DNA from: JAAYZB01 sp937958685
GTDB taxonomy: Bacteria; Bacillota_I; Bacilli_A; Izemoplasmatales; Hujiaoplasmataceae
Direction: 5' to 3'
Assembly: GCA_036824265.1 (NCBI GenBank)
Contig: DAITAL010000005.1
Span: 1 to 64,000, forward strand
Length of the DNA stretch: 64,000 bases
Shown: positions 58,798 to 64,000 of the stretch, piece after piece
Layout of the letters: every line of letters begins with the position of its first letter
How positions within the stretch are numbered: position 1 is the first letter of the stretch
Notes under the pieces: generated by a model
What the model was told of the DNA's origin: nothing
What the model saw: the letters and a program-made list of their open reading frames with translations, nothing else
The model's database searches: none
Made by a program: the position numbers and the translations under genes

Positions 58798-60900
58798 TCA
58801 ACTACCAGGAACATAGATCAGGATGTATTCCGTCGTCAGCGGGCTTTCGACATAACCCGCCTGATGGCAGCGGTTCCTGATCTTGGTCAGGTTCGTCTCG
58901 CTGATGCGCATATCGATGATGATGTAGTCCAGTTGTTCCTCGGCATAAAGAATATTGTAATAATCATAATCGTACAGGTAGAAACGGTCGGCGATCTGCG
59001 GCGTCAAAAATCCGGTGGCGACGACCTTTTTGTCCTTGGGAATGGCACCGAGAGTCGCCTTCATGGCATCGAACCGCCCGGGATTCTCCCAGTAGATCCG
59101 CCAGCCAAGACCGGATCCGACGATATATTTGACGCCGAAGGTGAAGGCGATCGCGACTCCGAAGATCCCGAGCACATGCGTCGGGGTGATCCTGGCAAAC
59201 AATTTGGGAAACAGCGGCCGTTCCCGATATTCCTTTTCAGCGAGCACCGCCATGTACAACAGCAACGCTCCGGTGCCATAGAAATATTGGAAACCCAGTT
59301 GGTGCTGATAGACATAATTGCTCGCGAAGTTCATGATCAAAACCGGCGCCGCCAGCAGATAAGCGGTCCTATCCCTAAGTATCAGCGGCAAAAAGCCGAC
59401 CGAGCCGAGCATGATCAAAAGCGTGGCGACCTTGGAAGGGGAAAAGAAGGTGGCGAAGAAATACGACGGGTCCTGGAAAACGCTCAGGAAGATTCCCAAC
59501 AAACCTTTGTCGGTGTAGCCGTTGATGTTGTTGTAGCGCCAGAACATCGCACCGTCACCGGCGGTTTCGAGGTGATTGGTGACGATCAGGAAATAACCGA
59601 TGGCGGCGACAGCCAGAATGACGCCATGGATGGCGTTTTTGATTTTGGTCTTGCCATCGACGTCCTTGACCAGTTCGTAGACGGCGAAATACAGCCCGAT
59701 GAACATGAGATAAAGACCGGAATCCTCCTTGACCATCAATGTCAATGCGCCGAAGAGGAAGAGCGGCAGGGTCTGCCGTTTCAATCCGAAGTAAATGACG
59801 AAGAGCAACAAGGGGGCAAGGAAGCAGTTTTCGTGGATGTCATACATCGAGCTCGAGATGATCGCCGGACTGGCGATGCACATGATGAGGAAAAGCATCC
59901 GCATCAGTGTGCCCGTCTTGAATTGCTTCATGATCAAATATAGGGGGATGACGCTGCTCGATGCCACCAGCACCTGCAACACCTGGAGCGTATCCGGATA
60001 GGGGAAGAGGACAAACGCCGGCAACATCAGATAATAGATCGGCGAGAAGTGGACCAAAAGATGGCTCATGACGACGCTGCGTTCGAGGGTTGTCACCATT
60101 CCCTGCATGTCTTTCATATTATAGAACATCTGGGTGAAAATCCCGAAATCATAGGTCGAAGCGATCATGCTCTTGACGCGGTAGACCATGAAGAGCGAAA
60201 AGATGGTGACCTGGGCAACCAACAACAAACCGGGAAAAACGAGCGCGGCGATCCTCACGGGGCGCTTGTCCTTGAGGTTCAGCGCGGGGATGAGCGCCAA
60301 GGCGCCATAAAGCGCCAGGGCGCCAGCGAAGATGTAGAGACCCACTTTCCAGACACCAAGATACTCCTCGTTATACAGCGGATCATCGCTGATCTTGGCG
60401 ATGTTGATGGCTGAAAGCGGAACATATTCCTGCGCTCCCTTGATGAAGATCCAGCAGAAAGTGATGAGAAACAGGCAAAGCGCCAAGCCGGAGATCCCAT
60501 AATTCCAGATTTTTACGAATCGGGACGTTTGGGTTTCCTTGCTGCCGGATACAACCGCCAGGACCATATAGGCGGCGGGGATGGCGATGATGAAACCGCC
60601 GAGCGCAAGGGAGACGACCGGTGCCTTGAGGGCGAAGACGAAAGTGAATATCAGCCAGGCCAAAGCCGCATTCAGCGACAAGGTGGCCACATCGGCCCGC
60701 CGTTGCAGAAAGAACAGCACGCCCGCTCCCGCGAGAAAACCGGGAAGCATATAGAAAAGTTCGCTCAAATCGATCAGGTTGATGTTGTAAAAGTTGCGGT
60801 CCGGAGGCAAAATCATCAAGATGCAAGCGGCCATCAGAAAAAAGGCGGAGCCAAGCGAACCCGCCGCATTGATGATCGTCAACTTGAATCGTTTGTCCAT
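58798..60900 (-). CDS. DUF2079 polytopic membrane protein (paralog)
   Basis: This 700-residue protein shares layout and many phrases with the protein at 52474-54567: YDFGIFTQMFYNMKDMQGMVTTLER, DIHENCFLAPLLLFVIYFGLKRQTLPLF, VKEDSGLYLMFIGLYF and NFASNYVYQHQLGFQYFYG. The terminal part has LGAIPKDKKVVATGFLTPQIADRFYLYDYDYYN. Likeness across the whole length implies an old duplication. Start at ATG 60900 (GGGGTG upstream); a GTG at 60906 is possible. It has its own promoter and terminator. Confidence 0.85.
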   Translation of the reverse strand: MDKRFKLTIINAAGSLGSAFFLMAACILMILPPDRNFYNINLIDLSELFYMLPGFLAGAGVLFFLQRRADVATLSLNAALAWLIFTFVFALKAPVVSLALGGFIIAIPAAYMVLAVVSGSKETQTSRFVKIWNYGISGLALCLFLITFCWIFIKGAQEYVPLSAINIAKISDDPLYNEEYLGVWKVGLYIFAGALALYGALALIPALNLKDKRPVRIAALVFPGLLLVAQVTIFSLFMVYRVKSMIASTYDFGIFTQMFYNMKDMQGMVTTLERSVVMSHLLVHFSPIYYLMLPAFVLFPYPDTLQVLQVLVASSSVIPLYLIMKQFKTGTLMRMLFLIMCIASPAIISSSMYDIHENCFLAPLLLFVIYFGLKRQTLPLFLFGALTLMVKEDSGLYLMFIGLYFAVYELVKDVDGKTKIKNAIHGVILAVAAIGYFLIVTNHLETAGDGAMFWRYNNINGYTDKGLLGIFLSVFQDPSYFFATFFSPSKVATLLIMLGSVGFLPLILRDRTAYLLAAPVLIMNFASNYVYQHQLGFQYFYGTGALLLYMAVLAEKEYRERPLFPKLFARITPTHVLGIFGVAIAFTFGVKYIVGSGLGWRIYWENPGRFDAMKATLGAIPKDKKVVATGFLTPQIADRFYLYDYDYYNILYAEEQLDYIIIDMRISETNLTKIRNRCHQAGYVESPLTTEYILIYVPGS

Positions 60901-60949
60901 GTGCACCCCGCAAAGCGCCTTGACTTTCGCTGATTGTTACAGCAGGCTA

Positions 60950-60978
60950 ATTATAGCATCATTCGTCCGCTTTGGCAA
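60950..60978 (-). promoter_or_regulatory. promoter of the second DUF2079 gene
   Basis: Minus strand: TTGCCA (60973-60978), 17-base spacer, perfect TATAAT (60950-60955) preceded by TGC (extended -10). Confidence 0.75.
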
Positions 60979-61067
60979 TCACCAACTTGGGAACTCGGCC
61001 CGGATGATCATGCAAGATGGCGTCGGTCACGTCTGTGGGATGCAGCTTGGCAATCGTGTTTGCTTCA

Positions 61068-61096
61068 TTGACAGCCGAGCCGGATTATGCTACTAT
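61068..61096 (+). promoter_or_regulatory. promoter of the cysteine desulfidase-like gene
   Basis: Perfect TTGACA (61068-61073), 17-base spacer, TACTAT (61091-61096) preceded by TGC (extended -10). Confidence 0.65.
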
Positions 61097-61132
61097 TGTT
61101 TCAGCAAGTCACACGTCTACCCAGGTGAGAGA

Positions 61133-62407
61133 ATGGCTAAATCCCCTTACGAAAAGGCTTATTTCCAGATCCTCAAGGAAGAACTAGTACCGGCGCTGGG
61201 CTGCACCGAACCGATCGCTGTCGCCTTCGCGGCCGCCAAGGCTAGGGATGTCTTGGGAACCATGCCCGACAAGGTTGTCCTGCATTGCAGCGGCGGCCTG
61301 ATCAAGAATATCAAATGCGTCGTCGTTCCGAATACCGGCAACCTGGTGGGCATCGAGGCGAGCGCTCTTGCCGGCGTCGTCGGCGGGGATGCTTCCTTGG
61401 ACCTGGAAGTCCTATCCGCGCTGACGGAAGCAGATATCGACCAGGTGCGATCCCTGTTGATGGCCAATATCTGCGAGGTCAAGCTGCTGGAGACAAAACT
61501 CAACCTGCATTTCATCGTCCGGGTCGAGAAAGACGGCGAAAGCGCGGAGGTCGAGATCAAGAATCTGCACACCAATATCGTGCGCATTGCGAAGAACGAT
61601 GTGACCATCCATCAGATCAACGAGGAAAAGGGCAAATACTACGGCGTCATGACGGACAGAAGCAGTCTCAGGATCGACAGGATCGTCGAGTTCGCCGATA
61701 ATGTCGAACTCTCCCTGCTGAAAGACGTCTTTGCCAAGCAGGTCGCCTATAACATGGCAATCGCCGAGGATGGACTTTCAAGCGACTACGGCGTGATGAT
61801 CGGCAAGGCGATCCTGGCCAATGACGCCTCGCTTCCCGGCAAGATCAAGGCTTATGCGGCTTCGGCCTCGGAGGCGCGCATGTGCGGTTCGCAACTGCCG
61901 GTCGTGACCAATTCCGGATCGGGCAACCAGGGCATCGCCGCCAGTGTCCCCATCGTGCTGTATGCCAAAGAAAAGGGCTTTTCCGAGGAAAGGATGTACC
62001 GCGCCCTCGCCGTCGCCAATCTCCTGACCATCTATCAAAAGACCCATATCGGCCGCCTGAGCGCCTTTTGTGGCGCCGTGAGCGCTTGTTGCGGCGCCGG
62101 TGCCGGCATCACTTTTCTCGAAGGCGGCGATCTCGAGCAGATCAAGATGACGGTGACCAACGCCTTGGCGAATGTTTCCGGCATCGTCTGCGACGGTGCC
62201 AAGGATTCCTGCGCCTCGAAAATCGCGACCGGCCTGGAAGCCGCCTTCATCGGTCACTATCTGGCGATGGTCCGTCATTCCTACAATCCCTTCACCGGTT
62301 TTCTCAGGAAAGACGCGGACGAGACGATCACCGCCGTCGGACGGATCGCGACCGACGGGATGAAGGACACCGATCAGGTGATTCTCAAGATCATGTTGGA
62401 AAAATAG
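61133..62407 (+). CDS. L-cysteine desulfidase/serine dehydratase-like protein (UPF0597, CyuA family)
   Basis: This 424-residue protein begins ILKEELVPALGCTEPIAVAFAAAKARDVL (UPF0597 N-terminal block) and has SSDYGVMIGKAIL, TNSGSGNQGIAASVPIV (about 257-273), GAVSACCGAGAGITFLEGG and DGAKDSCASKIATGLEAA. The spaced Cys residues (in CTEP, ACCGAG, DSC) suit the proposed Fe-S cluster. CyuA-like enzymes degrade L-cysteine to H2S, ammonia and pyruvate. CCAGGTGAGAG decides the ATG at 61133. It stands alone, with promoter and two-way terminator. Confidence 0.88.
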   Translation: MAKSPYEKAYFQILKEELVPALGCTEPIAVAFAAAKARDVLGTMPDKVVLHCSGGLIKNIKCVVVPNTGNLVGIEASALAGVVGGDASLDLEVLSALTEADIDQVRSLLMANICEVKLLETKLNLHFIVRVEKDGESAEVEIKNLHTNIVRIAKNDVTIHQINEEKGKYYGVMTDRSSLRIDRIVEFADNVELSLLKDVFAKQVAYNMAIAEDGLSSDYGVMIGKAILANDASLPGKIKAYAASASEARMCGSQLPVVTNSGSGNQGIAASVPIVLYAKEKGFSEERMYRALAVANLLTIYQKTHIGRLSAFCGAVSACCGAGAGITFLEGGDLEQIKMTVTNALANVSGIVCDGAKDSCASKIATGLEAAFIGHYLAMVRHSYNPFTGFLRKDADETITAVGRIATDGMKDTDQVILKIMLEK

Positions 62408-62413
62408 GCAAAG

Positions 62414-62438
62414 AAAAAACCGTGAACCACGGTTTTTT
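62414..62438. terminator. bidirectional intrinsic terminator
   Basis: AAAAAACCGTG pairs with CACGGTTTTTT over a three-base loop. It serves the plus-strand desulfidase-like gene and the minus-strand phnE-type operon. Confidence 0.9.
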
Positions 62439-62451
62439 ATGTTTGGTGAAC

Positions 62452-63267
62452 CTATACGAGTTTGCCGCGCAGATAACTGGAGATCGCATCCACGGTCAAG
62501 ACCATGATCACGATTGCGAGCAGGATCGTGCCGAGGATGTTCCAGCTCCAGCTGTCGGCAGCCAGGATCAGGGAAGCTCCCAGGCCGCCTGCCCCGATGA
62601 TGCCCAGGACTGTGGCGGAACGGACATTGATGTCAAGGCGGTAAAGCGTGATGGAGGAAACATCCGCCGCCACCTGCGGTATGATGCCATAGCGGATCTT
62701 CTGCCAGGCGTTCGCGCCAACGGCATCTAGAGCTTCAAGAGGCGACTTATCCATGTTGTCGATCGCCTCGGCGAACAATTTCCCCAGCATGCCGATCGAA
62801 TGGATACCGATGGTCATGACGCCGGTAAGGGCGTTCATGCCGAAGCCTTTGAGTAGGATCAATGCCAGGACGATCTCCGGGAACACCCGAATGATGACGA
62901 GAATCGCTTCGCCGATTCTGGCAACGCGTTTGCCGACGATGTTGTGCGAGGCGAGAAAGCCGAAGGGGATCGCGAGAACCGCACCCATGAAAGTGCCGAT
63001 GAAGGCGACGGCCAGAGTGACGAGCGTCAGATAGATGACACCCTCTTCAAAGCGGAAGATGCCCGTCCCGAAAAAGAAATCCCATTGCAGATCGGCGAAG
63101 CCCTCCATCATGACCCTGAGGGAAATGCCGATTGTGCGGACCCGGGTCCAGTTGATCGTCGAACCAGCGAAGGAGTAGACCATCGCCGCGACAGTGGCTC
63201 CCACAAACACCAGATTAATGACCCAGCGTTTCGGTTTGCGCTTTAGCGCGAGTTCTGCCGCCCTCAT
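62452..63267 (-). CDS. phnE: PhnE-type phosphonate/phosphate-ester ABC permease
   Basis: This 271-residue protein has six helices, an N-terminal cytosolic stretch, and the EAA loop EALDAVGANAWQKIRYGIIPQV (about 178-199). GHSLGIHSIGMLGKLFAEAIDNMD-type text (GIHSIGMLGKLFAEA) is typical of PhnE. The substrate is a phosphonate, phosphite or related anion. Its ATG overlaps the stop of the upstream PhnE-type gene (ATGA), so it is translationally coupled. Confidence 0.92.
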   Translation of the reverse strand: MRAAELALKRKPKRWVINLVFVGATVAAMVYSFAGSTINWTRVRTIGISLRVMMEGFADLQWDFFFGTGIFRFEEGVIYLTLVTLAVAFIGTFMGAVLAIPFGFLASHNIVGKRVARIGEAILVIIRVFPEIVLALILLKGFGMNALTGVMTIGIHSIGMLGKLFAEAIDNMDKSPLEALDAVGANAWQKIRYGIIPQVAADVSSITLYRLDINVRSATVLGIIGAGGLGASLILAADSWSWNILGTILLAIVIMVLTVDAISSYLRGKLV

Positions 63268-64000
63268 TGGAGTTTGCTCCTGATAAAACTGGAAAGCATC
63301 TGCACGAATAGGATCACGACCAACATCAGGAGGACCGAGGCGCCGACGCGGTCATAGTTGTAAAGGATATTGTCCTTGATGACCGTGCCGATGCCGCCGG
63401 CACCGACATAACCCAGAATCGTCGAAGCCCTGACATTGATCTCAAAGATGTAGATCAGGTAACTGACGAACATCGGCAGCACCTGCGGCATGACCGCGTA
63501 GCGCAGGGATTCGACCTTGGTGGCACCAGTCGATTCCAAAGCCTCCACCGGATTCATGTCGATCGTCTCGATGACTTCATAAAGCATCTTCGACATGATG
63601 CCGAAGGTGAATAAAGTGATGGCGATGATTCCCGAAAGGATGCCGGTACCCACGAAAAACACGGCGATGAGTGCCAAAATCATCGCGGGAATCGTGCGAA
63701 AAAGATTCATCAGGAATCTTGCGGGGATGTAGATGAATTTTGTCTTGACGATATTCTTGGCGGACAGCACTGCCAGTGGTACCGCAATCAGGGAGCCGAT
63801 GATCGTGCCCGCAAAACTCATGTTGATGGTTTCCTGAAGCGGTCTCATCAGCGATTTGGGAATATACATGAAGTAATCATTCCAGGTGCGGTTGCCCTTG
63901 GGAGTGAACATCTTCTCGAGGATGACCTTCAATTGGTCCAACTTGATGAAGGTCGGATCAAAGGGGATGAAACGTGAAAACAGGTAGAGAAGCAAGGCGA
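63264..64000 (-). CDS. phnE: PhnE-type ABC permease, 5' end outside window
   Basis: This reads through the window edge; at least 243 residues are visible. It has the PhnE fold with EAA loop EALESTGATKVESLRYAVMPQV (about 148-169 of the visible part) and the FTFGIMSKMLYEVIETID segment. The frame is still open at 64000, so the start lies beyond. Two tandem permeases with similar EAA loops suggest a heterodimeric channel; the binding protein and ATPase probably lie further upstream. Confidence 0.9.
   Translation of the reverse strand, partial: ALLLYLFSRFIPFDPTFIKLDQLKVILEKMFTPKGNRTWNDYFMYIPKSLMRPLQETINMSFAGTIIGSLIAVPLAVLSAKNIVKTKFIYIPARFLMNLFRTIPAMILALIAVFFVGTGILSGIIAITLFTFGIMSKMLYEVIETIDMNPVEALESTGATKVESLRYAVMPQVLPMFVSYLIYIFEINVRASTILGYVGAGGIGTVIKDNILYNYDRVGASVLLMLVVILFVQMLSSFIRSKLQ

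Noticed and set aside
58681..59943. 420-residue plus-strand frame opposite the second DUF2079 gene
   Set aside because: Antisense shadow; the minus-strand frame has clear DUF2079 motifs, promoter and terminator.
60794..61132. Upstream extension of the cysteine desulfidase-like frame
   Set aside because: It overlaps the divergent promoters and the start of the DUF2079 gene; the ATG at 61133 with CCAGGTGAG fits family length.
1..64000. CRISPR arrays
   Set aside because: No regularly spaced direct repeats of CRISPR size were seen; the only multi-copy repeats are the tRNA/terminator copies and the in-gene LamG duplication.

Overview
Organism. The window looks like a chromosome piece from an uncultured, low- to mid-GC Gram-positive bacterium of the Bacilli/Mollicutes grouping (Acholeplasma/Izemoplasma-like or Erysipelotrichia-like). 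This is an inference. It rests on strong AGGAGG-type ribosome sites, lipoproteins with a lipobox followed by long Thr-rich linkers, a general-stress type L25, PerR/KatG, Ktr potassium uptake, and Lpl-type sugar ABC genes without a dedicated ATPase. TGA is used as a stop and TGG as Trp, so the standard bacterial code applies. Many promoters carry an extended -10 (TGnTATAAT).

Layout. 1-4.8 kb: tRNA-Arg (cut by the edge), a two-domain VOC protein, an AEC permease, and a Ktr/Trk potassium pair. 4.85-5.03 kb: a 177-bp element with perfect 16-bp terminal inverted repeats. 5.1-9.1 kb: a membrane-anchored PI-PLC-like enzyme with a small InlB-repeat partner, L25, and two flavodoxin-fold proteins. 9.3-12.5 kb: an arsenic operon (arsR, acr3, ferredoxin, ArsP-type permease, CxxC thioredoxin-like protein). 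12.5-20.4 kb: a membrane protein, a PAS-GGDEF cyclase coupled to a PlsC-like acyltransferase with a zinc ribbon, a truncated ADP-ribosylglycohydrolase, a membrane metallophosphoesterase and a large secreted nuclease lipoprotein. 20.4-22 kb: DUF1858/DUF438 pair. 22-23 kb: long non-coding stretch.

23.0-39.0 kb is the most interesting block: eleven genes on one strand, driven by one strong promoter with a perfect 20-bp palindromic LacI-type operator. It encodes a solo GatZ, an aldo/keto reductase, a DUF2961/GH172 furanosidase-like enzyme, an Lpl-type solute-binding lipoprotein with two permeases, an 809-residue glycosidase-like lipoprotein, a four-unit LamG lipoprotein, a LacI regulator, an FGGY kinase and a GatD-type sugar-alcohol-phosphate dehydrogenase. 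There is no PTS, GatY, PfkB-type kinase or ABC ATPase. I propose that a furanoside-containing glycan is captured and cut, the sugar is reduced to a polyol, phosphorylated by the FGGY kinase, oxidised by GatD and, if the sugar is a hexose, epimerised by GatZ. This route is a hypothesis.

39.2-46.2 kb: Fe-S aldo/keto reductase, NhaC-type antiporter, perR-katG with a Per box, and an EFR1 ferredoxin/flavodoxin protein. 46.2-50.7 kb: an AT-rich, gene-poor stretch holding two decayed copies of the terminator plus tRNA-Glu 3' end, a frameshifted RelE-type toxin remnant, a second EFR1 gene and a CPBP protease. It ends at the intact tRNA-Glu(CTC) directly downstream of gltX, and looks like a decayed, repeatedly used tRNA integration site. 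52.4-61 kb: two related DUF2079 polytopic proteins flanking a two-gene ABC exporter and pcm. 61-64 kb: an L-cysteine desulfidase-like (UPF0597) gene and two phosphonate-type ABC permeases, the last cut by the window edge.
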